The position numbers and the translations under genes are program-made. A stretch of 64,000 nt of DNA from Actinomadura rayongensis. Lineage in GTDB: Bacteria; Actinomycetota; Actinomycetes; Streptosporangiales; Streptosporangiaceae. A model generated the notes under the pieces. The model ran no database searches. It had not been told where the DNA came from and saw only the letters and a list, made by a program, of their open reading frames with translations. Below, one piece after another: positions 25,741 through 34,798 of this stretch. The DNA is taken from the NCBI RefSeq assembly GCF_009831215.1, contig NZ_WUTW01000005.1, forward strand, positions 419,544 through 483,543, written 5' to 3'. Every line of letters begins with the position of its first letter. Position 1 is the stretch's first letter.

Positions 25741-28353
25741 GTGACCAACGTGACCCGTGGCCGATACCGATGGGCGCTGGCGGTCGTCGCCGTCTCCGCA
25801 TTCATGATCACGATGGACAACACCGTGGTCGCCAACGCGCTGCCGAGCATCCAGCGCGATCTCGGCATGGACAAGACCGCGCTCGACTGGGTCGCGACCG
25901 GCTACATCCTCATGTTCTCCTGCCTCATGATCGCGGGCGGCCGGATCACCGACATCTACGGCTGCCGCACCGCTTTCGTGAGCGGAATGGCCATCTTCAC
26001 CGCGGCGTCCGCCGTGTGCGGGCTCGCCGGGGTGGACTCGGTGCTGATCCTCGGCCGGATCGTCCAGGGCGCGGGCGCCGCGCTCGCCCTGCCCGCCACC
26101 CAGGTCATGATCACCGTGGGCCGGACGGACAAGCAGCGCTCCCTCGGCACCATCGCCTGGGTCGGCGCGGCCGGGGGCGCGACGGCGCTCGGGCCGACGA
26201 TCGGCGGGCTCATCGTCCAGAACTGGGCGTGGGGCTGGATCTTCCTCATCAACATCGTGCCGGGCATCCTGGTGATCCTGCTGGGGCTCGTCGTCCTGAC
26301 GAGCAAGGGCGAGAACCGCAGCGCCCGCGTCGACCTGCCCGGCGTGCTGATCTCCGCGACGATGCTGTTCGCGCTCGTCTACGGCCTGGAGACCGGACGC
26401 CACCAGGGCTGGGGCGACCCGGCCGTCCTCGGCGTCTTCGCGCTCGCGGCCATCGCGTTCGCGTGCTTCGTCGTCGTGGAGCGCTGGGCGCCCGACCCGA
26501 TGATCAACATGCGGTTCTTCCGGAACCGGGTGTTCGTCGGCGGACTGCTGTCCCAGATGCTCTGGGGCATCGGCTTCAACGGGATGATCTTCTACGCGGC
26601 GACGTTCCTGCAGCGCTACCTCGGCTTCTCCCCGCCGAAGGCCGGGCTGGTCATGCTGCCGTCCGCGATCGTCGTCATGATCACGACGCCGATCTCGTTC
26701 TGGATCGCGGCCAAGCTCGGGCCGCGCATGGCGATCGGCGGCGGCATGACGCTGATGGCCGGCGGCATGATCCTCTTCTCGATGATCGAGCGGGACTACG
26801 GCTTCGCCGACCTCATGCCGGGCGTCCTCATCACCGGCTTCGGCTCGGCGATGTGCATGCCGCTCGTGATGTACGTCCTCAAGGCCGTGCCCGAAGACCA
26901 GGCGGGGGTCGCGAGCGGCATCTTGAACGTCATCCGCGAGATGTCGGGCGCGTTCGGCATCGCGATCCTCGGCCTGCTCATCCACGACATCCCCGCCGAC
27001 CACGCCAGCACCGCGTCCCTGGACTCCTTCCGCGACGGCATGGCCTCCGGCCTGATCCTCGGCGCCGCCCTCGTCCTGTTCGGCGGCATGATCAGCGGCG
27101 TCACCCTGCCGTCCAAGCGCGGCTGGATGGGCCCCAAGCACGGCCGCCGCCGCTCGTCCCCGCCCACCGCCGAACCCGTCCTGACCCCGGCGCCGAGCGT
27201 CCAGCCCCTCCCCGCCCTGGAACCCGCCGAACTAGTGGGAGCCCACGCCACAACCCCCCTCCTGGCGTCCCGCCCCTACGACCCGACCCCTTGGCCCACA
27301 GACCTCCCCCACGAAACCCCCACCGCGCGCGCGAGCGAAGGCCCGTACGGCGCGCCCACCGACGTCCGTCCGCACGCGGTGCCCACCGCGCCGCACGGCG
27401 ACCGCCCGCGCGAAGTCCCCGCGCCCGCCGCGCGCCTGGGCGATGGCCCGCACGGCGCACCCACGGACGGCCGCCCGCCCGCGACGCCCGCACCCGGCCG
27501 CCCGGTCGACGCGCCCACACCCATCGCACGCTCGGGCGACGGCGCGCGCGGCGACCGCCCGCACGGAACGCCCGCGCCCGCCGCGCCCGGCGACCGGTTC
27601 CGCGAGGTCCCCACGCCCGCTGCGCGGCTGGGCGAGGGCCCGCTCGGCGCGTCAGCCGACGAGCTTCCGCACGCAATGCCTGCACCCGGACAGCCGGGCG
27701 AGCGGCCGTACGGCGCGCCCGCGGACGAACGGCCGCATGCGGCGCCCGCCGCGCCGCGCGGCGAGCGCCTGCACGAGGCGCCCGCCGGGCGGCCGGGCGA
27801 CCGGCGGCACGGCGCGCCCGCGGACGATCGGGCGCGCGAAACGCCCGGCGCGCCGCGCGGCGACCGCCCGCGCGAGGTTCCCGCAACCGCCGGACGGCTG
27901 GGCGACGGCCCGCACGGGGCGCCCGCCGACGACCGTCCGCACGCGGCGCCCGCGCCCGGGCGGCCGTACGACGCGTCCGTGGACGAGCGTCCGCGCGAAG
28001 CTCCCGCCGTGCCGCGCGGCGAACAGCCGCGCGAGGTTCCCGCGTCCGGCGGGCGGCGGGGCGGCCCAGGGCGCGGGGCGTCTCTTAATCCCGCGGGTCA
28101 AGAGCCGACGCGGGGCGAGCGGACCGAGTCGTTGCGTGTCTCCAGTCGGGGGCCGGCGGACGACGATCCGCTCGCGTCCGTCCCGCCGACCGGGGGGCAT
28201 CTGCCCTGGTGGTGGCAGGTCGAGCCACCGCGGGGCGCCCGGCCGAGGGCGCCGGAGCCGGACGACGACCGGCCGTGGCCGCCGCCCCCGCCGGAGGGTT
28301 ATTACGCGCCCTACACTCCCGAGGACGTTCCGGACCGTCCGGACGCCCGGTGA
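25741..28353 (+). CDS. MFS (DHA2-type) exporter with about 400-residue repetitive C-terminal tail
   Basis: Residues 1-455 form a 14-helix drug:H+ antiporter. It starts RYRWALAVVAVSAFMITMDN, has the motif-A region GGRITDIYG and motif C GAAGGATALGPTIGG. From about 460 the chain becomes a Pro/Ala/Arg/Asp/Gly-rich tail of degenerate repeats (GDGPHGAPADDRPHAAP and REVPAxAxRLGDGP), ending with a Trp/Pro/Tyr-rich segment (LPWWWQVEPP, PPPPPEGYYAPYTPEDVP). Family members are usually 450-550 residues, so this 870-residue version is exceptional. The start is GTG 25741. It is divergent from the PKS and followed by the glycosyltransferase, so it probably exports the cluster product. Confidence 0.88.
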   Translation: MTNVTRGRYRWALAVVAVSAFMITMDNTVVANALPSIQRDLGMDKTALDWVATGYILMFSCLMIAGGRITDIYGCRTAFVSGMAIFTAASAVCGLAGVDSVLILGRIVQGAGAALALPATQVMITVGRTDKQRSLGTIAWVGAAGGATALGPTIGGLIVQNWAWGWIFLINIVPGILVILLGLVVLTSKGENRSARVDLPGVLISATMLFALVYGLETGRHQGWGDPAVLGVFALAAIAFACFVVVERWAPDPMINMRFFRNRVFVGGLLSQMLWGIGFNGMIFYAATFLQRYLGFSPPKAGLVMLPSAIVVMITTPISFWIAAKLGPRMAIGGGMTLMAGGMILFSMIERDYGFADLMPGVLITGFGSAMCMPLVMYVLKAVPEDQAGVASGILNVIREMSGAFGIAILGLLIHDIPADHASTASLDSFRDGMASGLILGAALVLFGGMISGVTLPSKRGWMGPKHGRRRSSPPTAEPVLTPAPSVQPLPALEPAELVGAHATTPLLASRPYDPTPWPTDLPHETPTARASEGPYGAPTDVRPHAVPTAPHGDRPREVPAPAARLGDGPHGAPTDGRPPATPAPGRPVDAPTPIARSGDGARGDRPHGTPAPAAPGDRFREVPTPAARLGEGPLGASADELPHAMPAPGQPGERPYGAPADERPHAAPAAPRGERLHEAPAGRPGDRRHGAPADDRARETPGAPRGDRPREVPATAGRLGDGPHGAPADDRPHAAPAPGRPYDASVDERPREAPAVPRGEQPREVPASGGRRGGPGRGASLNPAGQEPTRGERTESLRVSSRGPADDDPLASVPPTGGHLPWWWQVEPPRGARPRAPEPDDDRPWPPPPPEGYYAPYTPEDVPDRPDAR
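27300..28090 (+). repeat. GC-rich degenerate coding repeats in the exporter tail
   Basis: Blocks encoding variants of RLGDGPHGAPADDRPHAAP, PGRPxDA and PRGDRPREVPA recur about six times with variable spacing. The repeats leave every frame nearly free of stops, which explains the long spurious open frames seen here on both strands. Confidence 0.8.
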
Positions 28354-28364
28354 GAGGAGCCCCC

Positions 28365-29600
28365 GTGAGCCGCACCATCGTGATCTTCGCCGCCGGGTCG
28401 CGGGGCGACATCCAGCCGTGCGCGGCGCTCGGCCGGGCGCTGCGGGCGCGCGGCGACACCGTCCGGCTCGTCGCGAGCGCCCGGTACGCGCCGCTCGCGC
28501 ACGCGGCCGGGCTGGAGCTGGCGCCGCTCACCGCCGACCCCACCGAGATCCTGGACTCCGACGCGGGACAGGAGCTGCTGGCGGGCGGACGCAACCCGAT
28601 CCGCTTCCTCGGCGGGTTCCGCCGCATCCTCGGCCCGCTCGCCGAACGGCTGCTCACCGAGTGCCGCGACGCGTGCAAGGGCGCCGATCTGCTGCTCGGC
28701 CCGACGCTCGGCATGCTCCCGGCGCATCTGGGCGAGCATCTCGGCATCCCGTGGGCGCTGATCCACTTCCAGCCGAGCCGGGCGACGGGCGCGTTCCCGC
28801 ATCCGTTCGTCCCGCAGGCGCGGCGGCTCGGGCCGTGGGCGAACCGGGCGAGCTTCACCGCCGTCGACCAGATCGCCTGGCAGCTCTCCCGGCCGTTCAT
28901 CAACCCGTGGCGGCGGGACGCGCTCGGCCTCGCGCCGCTCCCGCTGCGCGGCGCCCCCCGCGACGACGCGCGGCCCGTCCTCGCGTGCTTCAGCGACGCG
29001 GTGGTGCCGCGTCCGGCGGACTGGCCCGCGAACGTCCACCTCACCGGCTACTGGTTCCTGGACGAGCCCGCCTACGAGCCGCCCGCCGACCTCGCCGCGT
29101 TCCTCGCCGCCGGGCCGCCGCCGGTCTACGCGGGGTTCGGCAGCATGGTCGCGAAGGACCCGGAGCTGACGGACCTGACCGTCCGGACGGCGCTGCGGGT
29201 CGCGGGGCTGCGCGGCATCGTGCAGGGGGATCCGGCGACGTCCGACGACGACGTGCTCGCCGTCCGGGACGTCCCGCACGCGTGGCTGTTCCCGCGCGTG
29301 GCGGCGGTCGTCCACCACGGCGGGGCGGGGACGACGGCGGCGGGCCTGCGCGCGGGCGTCCCGACGATCGTGTGCCCGTTCTTCGGCGACCAGCCGTACT
29401 GGGGCGAGCGGGTGGCGGCACTGGGCGCGGGGCCGTCGCCGCTGCCGTTCCGGTCGCTGACCGTCCCGGACCTGGCTTCACGCCTGCGCCGCGCGACGAG
29501 CGACCCGTCGATCCGCGAGCGCGCCGCCGTGGTCGGCGCCCGGCTGCGCGCGGAGGACGGCATCGCCCGCGCGTTGGACGTTCTGGACGCCGTATCGTGA
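28365..29600 (+). CDS. UDP-glycosyltransferase, sterol 3-beta-glucosyltransferase-like
   Basis: This 411-residue GT-B enzyme of the GT1/GT28 type has an N-terminal acceptor domain opening SRTIVIFAAGSRGDIQPCAALGRAL. Its C-terminal donor site is VHHGGAGTTAAGLRAGVPTI then VCPFFGDQPYWGERV. This is the pattern of sterol and lipid glucosyltransferases and of macrolide or mycoside glycosyltransferases. It would move a sugar from a nucleotide sugar to a hydrophobic hydroxyl. GTG 28365 follows GAGAGGAG and lies 11 bp after the exporter stop, so the two share a transcript. A glycosylated PKS product is the natural inference. Confidence 0.88.
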   Translation: MSRTIVIFAAGSRGDIQPCAALGRALRARGDTVRLVASARYAPLAHAAGLELAPLTADPTEILDSDAGQELLAGGRNPIRFLGGFRRILGPLAERLLTECRDACKGADLLLGPTLGMLPAHLGEHLGIPWALIHFQPSRATGAFPHPFVPQARRLGPWANRASFTAVDQIAWQLSRPFINPWRRDALGLAPLPLRGAPRDDARPVLACFSDAVVPRPADWPANVHLTGYWFLDEPAYEPPADLAAFLAAGPPPVYAGFGSMVAKDPELTDLTVRTALRVAGLRGIVQGDPATSDDDVLAVRDVPHAWLFPRVAAVVHHGGAGTTAAGLRAGVPTIVCPFFGDQPYWGERVAALGAGPSPLPFRSLTVPDLASRLRRATSDPSIRERAAVVGARLRAEDGIARALDVLDAVS

Positions 29601-30103
29601 CGGACGTGACCACGCCACGCGGGGACGTCGGCCCGCCGCTCGCCGGACCCGACGAGAAGACGACGCTCCTGACCTTCCTCGACTACCTGCGGGAGGCCGT
29701 CGCCGCCAAGCTCGACGGCCTGTCCGAGGCGGAGGCCCGCACGCCGGGCGTCGCGTCGGGGACGAACCTGCTCGGGCTCGTCCACCACCTGACCGGCGCC
29801 GAGCTGAACTGGTTCGTCTGGGGATACGCGGGCGAGGACATCACGCCCGCCAGCCTGAGCTTCACGCCGGACGAGGGCGAGACGATCGAGAGCGTCCGCG
29901 CCGCCTACCGCGCGGCCACCGCGCGCTGCAACGCGATCGCCGCGGCGTGCGACGACCTGGCGGCGCCGGGCGTCCGGGCGCGGCGTTCCTCGCCCGGGCC
30001 GTCGCTGCGCTGGATCCTCGTCCACATGATCGAGGAGACGGCCCGGCACGCGGGCCACGCCGACATCCTGCGCGAACGGCTCGACGGCGCCACCGGGCGC
30101 TAG
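29597..30103 (+). CDS. DinB/DUF664 family protein
   Basis: This 168-residue four-helix protein of the DinB-like DUF664 family has the metal-ligand histidines expected in GLVHHLTGAELNWFVW and in HMIEETARHAGHADILRERL. Related proteins are metal-dependent thiol S-transferases or mycothiol-linked detoxification enzymes; the activity here is unknown. GTG 29597 overlaps the glycosyltransferase stop by 4 nt. Its 3' end overlaps the convergent XRE gene by 4 nt. Confidence 0.82.
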   Translation: MTDVTTPRGDVGPPLAGPDEKTTLLTFLDYLREAVAAKLDGLSEAEARTPGVASGTNLLGLVHHLTGAELNWFVWGYAGEDITPASLSFTPDEGETIESVRAAYRAATARCNAIAAACDDLAAPGVRARRSSPGPSLRWILVHMIEETARHAGHADILRERLDGATGR

Positions 30104-30936
30104 CCGGCGAAGCTCGCGAGGAAGTTCAGCGCCTCCTCGGCCGGGCTTCCCGGCCCCGCCGAGTAGATCACGAGCATGTGGTGCTCCGCGCCGGGCACCC
30201 GGAGCGTCTCGTAGTTCAGCGCGACCTCGCCGACCGCCGGGTGCCGGAACCGCTTCGGCCCGTGCGACTTCTCGCAGACGTGGTGGCTCGCCCACAGCCT
30301 GCGGAACGTCTCGCTGCCGAGGGACAGCTCGCCGACGAGCCTGACGAGGTCCGGGTCGTGCGGGCGGCGTCCGGCGGCCATGCGCAGGATGCCGACGGTG
30401 TTGCGCGCGGCCTCGTCCCAGTCCGGGTGGACGTCGCGCGCCGCTTCGTCCAGGAAGATCCGACGCGCCATGTTCCGCTCGCGCGGCGGGAGGTTGGGGA
30501 AGTCGGCCATCAGCGCCGCCGCGAGCCGGTTCCAGGCGAGCACGTCGTTGCGGTCGTTCATGATCACTGCCGGGGCGCCGGGGACGGCCGTGACGAGCCG
30601 CCGCAGCGCGGGCCGGAGCACGTCGCGCCGGACGACCGGCGCCGTGGCCCGCCGGGTCAGCCGGGCCAGATCGTGCAGATGGGCGTGCTCGGCGGAGTTG
30701 AGGCGGAGCGCCCGGCTGAGCGCGTCCAGGACCTCGGCGGACGGACGATCCGCGCGCCCCTGCTCCAGCCGCACGTAGTAGTCGGTGCTGAGCCCGACCA
30801 GCTCGGCGACCTCTTCCCGGCGCAGCCCCGGCACGCGACGGCGCCCGGTCTCGGGCAGCCCCACGTCCGCCGGCGACACCTTGCCCCGCCGAACGCGCAG
30901 GTAGTCGCCGAGGCTGGTGACGATCAGGTCGGCCAT
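30100..30936 (-). CDS. XRE-family regulator with MmyB-like ligand-binding domain
   Basis: This 278-residue protein has an N-terminal helix-turn-helix (RVPGLRREEVAELVGLSTDY then YVRLEQGR), a hallmark of the MmyB/MltR group. Its C-terminal PAS-like MmyB domain (VIMNDRNDVLAWNRLAAALM, later RRLWASHHVCEKSHGPKRFR) is thought to bind fatty acids or small ligands. It is divergent from the MFS gene at 31041, a common repressor-transporter arrangement. Confidence 0.9.
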   Translation of the reverse strand: MADLIVTSLGDYLRVRRGKVSPADVGLPETGRRRVPGLRREEVAELVGLSTDYYVRLEQGRADRPSAEVLDALSRALRLNSAEHAHLHDLARLTRRATAPVVRRDVLRPALRRLVTAVPGAPAVIMNDRNDVLAWNRLAAALMADFPNLPPRERNMARRIFLDEAARDVHPDWDEAARNTVGILRMAAGRRPHDPDLVRLVGELSLGSETFRRLWASHHVCEKSHGPKRFRHPAVGEVALNYETLRVPGAEHHMLVIYSAGPGSPAEEALNFLASFAG

Positions 30937-30981
30937 GCCGTCCAGTATGCGCGAGTCCGTCCTGTTGAGGGTGGCCCTGTC

Positions 30982-30994
30982 GTTCCCAGGGAAC
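30982..30994. promoter_or_regulatory. Palindrome between divergent XRE regulator and MFS genes
   Basis: GTTCCC-A-GGGAAC is a perfect 13-bp palindrome in the 104-bp gap between 30936 and 31041. It is a likely binding site for the XRE regulator. Confidence 0.4.
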
Positions 30995-31040
30995 CGCGCT
31001 CTCTTCCTCCGGTCGTCGCCCCGCGCGGACGATCGGCGGC

Positions 31041-32513
31041 ATGTCCACCCTCACTCTCGACACGTCCCGCGCCCAGCGCGGCTACTGGCCGACGGTCGTC
31101 GCGGTCGCGTCCGCCAGCATGATGCTGCCGTTCTCGGTGACCGGGGCGGCCGTGGCGCTGCCGAGCATGGCGGCGCGCCTCGGCTCGTCGGTCGGCGGCG
31201 CGCAGTGGATGCTGAACGCCTTCAACATCACGTTCGCCGCGCTGCCCCTCGCCGCCGGAAGCCTCGCGGACCGCCTCGGTCGCCGCCGCGTGCTGCTCAC
31301 CGGCATCGTGCTGGTCGGCGCGCTGTCGCTGCTGATCGCGCTGGCACCGTCGATGGCCCTGGTCGATGTGGCGCGGACGGTGCAGGGCGCCGGGGCGGCG
31401 GCCGTCCTCGCGTCGGGCGCGGCCGTGCTGGCGCACTCGACGTCCGGACGGCGCCGCCAGCTCGCCTTCGGCCTCCTCGGCACGGCGTTCGGGACGGGCC
31501 TTGCGATCGGCCCGCTGGTCGCCGGGACGCTGGTCGACGCGGCGGGCTGGCGCTCGGTGTTCCTGCTGGTCGCGGCCATGTCGGTGCCCGCATGGCTGTG
31601 CGCGACGCGCGCTCCCGAGTCGCGCAACCCTTCCCCGCCCGCTGTGGACGTCGCCGGGCTCGTGACGTTCACGGCCGGGCTGGCGTGCCTGTCGTTCGCG
31701 TTCGTCCAGGCGGGTTCGGCAGGCTGGGGCGCTTTCAGCACGCTGCTGTTGCTCGTGGCGGCCGTCGCCTTGGTGGCGCTGTTCGCGGTGGTGGAGCTGC
31801 GGCTGGCCGGACGGGCGATGTTCGACGTCCGCCTGTTCCGCCGTCCCGAGTTCGTCGCGGTGGTCTGCCAGCCGTTCACGGTGACGCTCGGCTTCGTGAT
31901 CATGCTGGTCTACCTGCCCGCCTACCTCCAGGGCGTCGGCGGCCGGACGACCACGGCGAGCGGCCTGCTCCTGCTCCCGATGACCGCCCCGGTGCTCCTT
32001 CTCCCGCTGGCCGCCAGCCGCCTCGCGGCGCGGACGTCCGTGCGGGCGGTGCTGACCGGGGCGTCCGCGCTGATCGTCCTCGGCGCGCTGCTGCTGACGA
32101 CCCTGCACAGCGGCGGCTCATGGTGGGCTCTGGCCTTGCCGCTGCTGCCGTTCGGCGCCGGGGTGGGGCTGGCGTTCGGCGTGATGGACAACGCGGCCGT
32201 CAGCACCGTCCCGGTCGCGAACGCGGGCGCGGCGGCGGGCATCTTCAACACGATGCGCATCACCGGCGAGTCGGTCGCCGTAGCCGGAGCAGCAGCGCTC
32301 CTCACAACCCTGACGGCCGCCCGACTGAACGACGTCCCGTCAACCATCGCAACGCGCATCGCCGGCGAAGCCGTCCAAGGCCAGGTCGCCGAGGCCCACC
32401 ACGCCGCCCTGGCAGCGGGCTTCACCAGCGCGTTCCACACCCTGGGCCTCATCCTGGCGCTGCTCTCCACAATCGGCGGCGCCCTCACCTACCGAGCGCT
32501 CAGGCCTCGCTAG
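31041..32513 (+). CDS. MFS transporter, DHA2 (14-TM) drug efflux type
   Basis: This 490-residue antiporter has motif A GSLADRLGRRRVLL (about 73-86), a motif-C-like GLLGTAFGTGLAIGPLVAG (about 144-162) and about fourteen hydrophobic segments. It has normal length, unlike the tailed exporter at 25741. It is divergent from the MmyB-type regulator, which probably represses it. The substrate is unknown. Confidence 0.9.
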   Translation: MSTLTLDTSRAQRGYWPTVVAVASASMMLPFSVTGAAVALPSMAARLGSSVGGAQWMLNAFNITFAALPLAAGSLADRLGRRRVLLTGIVLVGALSLLIALAPSMALVDVARTVQGAGAAAVLASGAAVLAHSTSGRRRQLAFGLLGTAFGTGLAIGPLVAGTLVDAAGWRSVFLLVAAMSVPAWLCATRAPESRNPSPPAVDVAGLVTFTAGLACLSFAFVQAGSAGWGAFSTLLLLVAAVALVALFAVVELRLAGRAMFDVRLFRRPEFVAVVCQPFTVTLGFVIMLVYLPAYLQGVGGRTTTASGLLLLPMTAPVLLLPLAASRLAARTSVRAVLTGASALIVLGALLLTTLHSGGSWWALALPLLPFGAGVGLAFGVMDNAAVSTVPVANAGAAAGIFNTMRITGESVAVAGAAALLTTLTAARLNDVPSTIATRIAGEAVQGQVAEAHHAALAAGFTSAFHTLGLILALLSTIGGALTYRALRPR

Positions 32514-32905
32514 TACGACTGAAGCTCGATCAGATTCCCCTCCGGGTCACGAAGATGCGCGGTCCGGAGGGTAGCCCCCCAGGCCGGACGATCCTGCGCC
32601 GCAGCCACGACCTGTGCGCCGAGCGCGCTGAGCCGTCCGGCAGCCGCGTCCACGTCGTCCACACGGAAAACGAGCATGGCCCGGTCCTCCCCCGCGGACG
32701 GCCCGGCCTCCCCAGTGATCTCCGCCAAGGCCGCGCGGCCGAACAACGACAACACCGCCTGGCCGTCCAGATCCCAGTTCGCGTACCGGGCCTCCGGCAC
32801 GACCTTCACCGGCTCGATCCCGAGCAGCTCCCGCAGCGCCTCCTCATAGAACCGGGCGGACGCAGCGAAGTCGTCAACGAGCAGGCGCGGATAGAGCGCG
32901 TCCAT
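32510..32905 (-). CDS. VOC (glyoxalase/bleomycin-resistance) family protein
   Basis: This 131-residue protein has two beta-alpha-beta-beta-beta modules: YPRLLVDDFAASARFYEEAL at the start, and the C-terminal LRTAHLRDPEGNLIELQSY with the metal-ligand Glu. AAGGGG lies about six bases before ATG 32905; an in-frame ATG two codons upstream is possible. It is divergent from the MarR gene and overlaps the MFS 3' end by 4 bp. Its substrate is not evident. Confidence 0.88.
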   Translation of the reverse strand: MDALYPRLLVDDFAASARFYEEALRELLGIEPVKVVPEARYANWDLDGQAVLSLFGRAALAEITGEAGPSAGEDRAMLVFRVDDVDAAAGRLSALGAQVVAAAQDRPAWGATLRTAHLRDPEGNLIELQSY

Positions 32906-32928
32906 GAGCATCCCCTTTTCGTGGGCAA

Positions 32929-32956
32929 TGACCAACGATAGGCCAACCCCTACGAT
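32929..32956 (+). promoter_or_regulatory. Candidate leaderless promoter of the MarR gene
   Basis: TGACCA (32929-32934) and TACGAT (32951-32956) are 16 bp apart. The -10 ends six bases before ATG 32963, and no ribosome site is visible, so the mRNA is probably leaderless. ACGATAG is repeated at 32935-32941 and 32952-32958 and may be an operator half-site. Confidence 0.4.
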
Positions 32957-32962
32957 AGACCC

Positions 32963-33418
32963 ATGAGCGACACCGTGCCGCCCCGCCTGCTCGGCATCTC
33001 GACCTACGTCCTGGCCCGCGTGGGCAGAACAGGACGCGCCCGCATGGCCGCGATGCTCCGCGAACGCGGCCTGACGCTCTGGGACCTGGCCGTCCTGACA
33101 GCGCTGGACGACTCCCCACCCGCGTCCCAACGCGCCCTGGCCCGCCGCTTCGCGATAGACCCGAGCGACCTGGTAGACGTCATGGCACGCCTGCTAGAAG
33201 CGGGTTTGATCCGCCGCGACCGCGACCCCGCCGACCGCCGCCGCTACCTGATCACCCTGACCAAACGCGGGCGCGCCGAACTAGACCACGCCACCACCCA
33301 GGCCGCCGACCTGGACAAGACTCTTCTAGCGCCGTTGTCCCCCGAAGAACGCACCCACTTCACGTCGATGCTCCACCGCCTGCACACCCACCACGCCGAA
33401 CGAGGCATCACCCCCTAG
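32963..33418 (+). CDS. MarR-family transcriptional regulator
   Basis: This 151-residue winged-helix protein has recognition helix SQRALARRFAIDPSDLVDVM and the wing DRDPADRRRYLITLTKRG, both standard for MarR. It would bind DNA as a dimer and respond to phenolics or oxidants. It is divergent from the VOC gene, its likely target. Its 3' end overlaps the macro-domain gene by 4 bp. Confidence 0.92.
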   Translation: MSDTVPPRLLGISTYVLARVGRTGRARMAAMLRERGLTLWDLAVLTALDDSPPASQRALARRFAIDPSDLVDVMARLLEAGLIRRDRDPADRRRYLITLTKRGRAELDHATTQAADLDKTLLAPLSPEERTHFTSMLHRLHTHHAERGITP

Positions 33419-33891
33419 TCATGGTCATAGATCGTGACGGCCACCCCCCGATCGACAAGGTTCTGCCGCACCAACGGCTCGACCCGCTCCCACTTCCCAC
33501 CGGCCAGACCGCACCCGATCCGCGGCGCATGAACACTGGCCCCCAGCTCCAGCGCCTTGGACCCGACCGCCGCCAGACACTCGTCAATCGCGTCATACCG
33601 AACAGGCGGCCCTTTGCTCCCGGCCCGCGCCCCGTGCTGCCCGACCATGTTCGCCACCCACACCAGCCGCTCGACCTGCACGAACTGCACGGCACCGAGC
33701 CGGAACCCGCTCCCCGGCCGCCCACGCCACCAGGCCCGGTACTCCTTCTCCGGCTCCGCCCACCGAGCCGAAACAGCGAGCACGAACCCCTTCCCCCACC
33801 CACCCCGGTCATTGCAGACATGCGCGACGACCTTCACGCCCTTGGCCTGCGGAGACGTAGCGTCCCCCCGCACGTACCGGATCCCGTCCAC
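33415..33891 (-). CDS. Macro-domain protein, TARG1/ADP-ribose-binding type
   Basis: This 158-residue macro domain has VAHVCNDRGGWGKGFVLAVS (about 23-42) for the diphosphate and distal ribose, MVGQHG (about 83-88) and APRIGCGLAGGKW (about 121-133). The last motif and the compact size resemble TARG1-like and DarG-like enzymes that remove ADP-ribose from proteins or DNA. No DarT-type toxin is adjacent, so it is not an evident toxin-antitoxin unit. Confidence 0.88.
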   Translation of the reverse strand: MDGIRYVRGDATSPQAKGVKVVAHVCNDRGGWGKGFVLAVSARWAEPEKEYRAWWRGRPGSGFRLGAVQFVQVERLVWVANMVGQHGARAGSKGPPVRYDAIDECLAAVGSKALELGASVHAPRIGCGLAGGKWERVEPLVRQNLVDRGVAVTIYDHD

Positions 33892-34012
33892 ACCCCGAAC
33901 GCTAGCCGCCGCCTCCGACAGAACGCCCCGGTCAGCGCCCGGTGCGCGAACGGTCAGCGCACGCCACCAAAGTGCAGTTCATCGAAACGAACACCCACGG
34001 AGGTTCGACACA

Positions 34013-34798
34013 ATGAACGGCACCCGCAGCAACCTGGGCATCGACGGCCGCCGCCTCTCCTACCTGGACTCCGGCGGCCCCGGCCACCCCCTGCTGGCCC
34101 TGCACGGCCACCTCTCCGAGGCCGACGCCTGGTCCGACCTGGCCGAAGCACTGGCCCCGGACTGGCGCGTCATCACCCCCGACCAGCGCGGCCACGGCGA
34201 CTCCGACCGAGCGTCCTCGTACACCCGCGACGACTACGTGGCCGACGCGATAGCCCTCCTGGACCACCTGAAAATCGACCAGGCCGTAACACTCGGCCAC
34301 TCCGGAGGCGCCATCACCGCCTTCCAAATCGCCGCCCGCCACCCCACCCGCGTCACAGCGATCATCAACGTAGAAGGCCCGGTCTGCGACCTGGACGACG
34401 GCCCAAGCGCCCTCTCCTTCGTCCGATCAATGCCCTACACGGCCCCCGACCGCCAAGCCCTCCTGACCGCGATCGGCCCCCTGGCCCCGATCCTCGGCGA
34501 CAAACTGCGCCAAACCCCCACCGGAGCCTGGCGCCTCCCCTTCCACCCCGAAGACACCATCACCTCAGAACAAGGAACCCACGGCGACCACTGGCCCGAC
34601 TGGACGTCCACCACCTGTCCCGCCCTGTTCGTCCTGGCCACCCACAGCCAGGTCATCACACAGGAGCAGGGCCGTCAGATCATCGCGAGCCGCCCCAACA
34701 CCCACGTGGCCGAACTAGACGGCGACCACTTCGCCCACGCCACCAACCCCGAAGCCTTCACCACCGCCGTAAAAACCTTCCTGGCCACCCTCCACTGA
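34013..34798 (+). CDS. Alpha/beta-fold hydrolase
   Basis: This 261-residue hydrolase has the oxyanion segment LLALHGHLSEADAW, DQRGHGDSDR, the nucleophile elbow TLGHSGGA (Ser about 100) and catalytic His in GDHFAH near the end. The usual acid-bearing GxxD after strand 6 reads ATHSQV here, so the acid position is unclear. CGGAGG ahead of ATG 34013 supports the start. The substrate is unknown. Epoxide hydrolase-, esterase- or haloperoxidase-like roles are all open. Confidence 0.85.
   Translation: MNGTRSNLGIDGRRLSYLDSGGPGHPLLALHGHLSEADAWSDLAEALAPDWRVITPDQRGHGDSDRASSYTRDDYVADAIALLDHLKIDQAVTLGHSGGAITAFQIAARHPTRVTAIINVEGPVCDLDDGPSALSFVRSMPYTAPDRQALLTAIGPLAPILGDKLRQTPTGAWRLPFHPEDTITSEQGTHGDHWPDWTSTTCPALFVLATHSQVITQEQGRQIIASRPNTHVAELDGDHFAHATNPEAFTTAVKTFLATLH

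Noticed and set aside
27300..28090. Repeat array considered as a CRISPR
   Set aside because: Repeats are degenerate, in frame with a protein and without regular spacers. No cas genes are present.
27443..29596. Long plus-strand frame running through the exporter tail and glycosyltransferase
   Set aside because: Only its last 168 codons (DUF664, from GTG 29597) are real. The rest is an off-frame reading of repeat DNA and of the glycosyltransferase.
33415..33891. Macro-domain gene as the antitoxin of a DarTG pair
   Set aside because: No DarT-like ADP-ribosyltransferase is adjacent. The flanking genes are MarR and a hydrolase.
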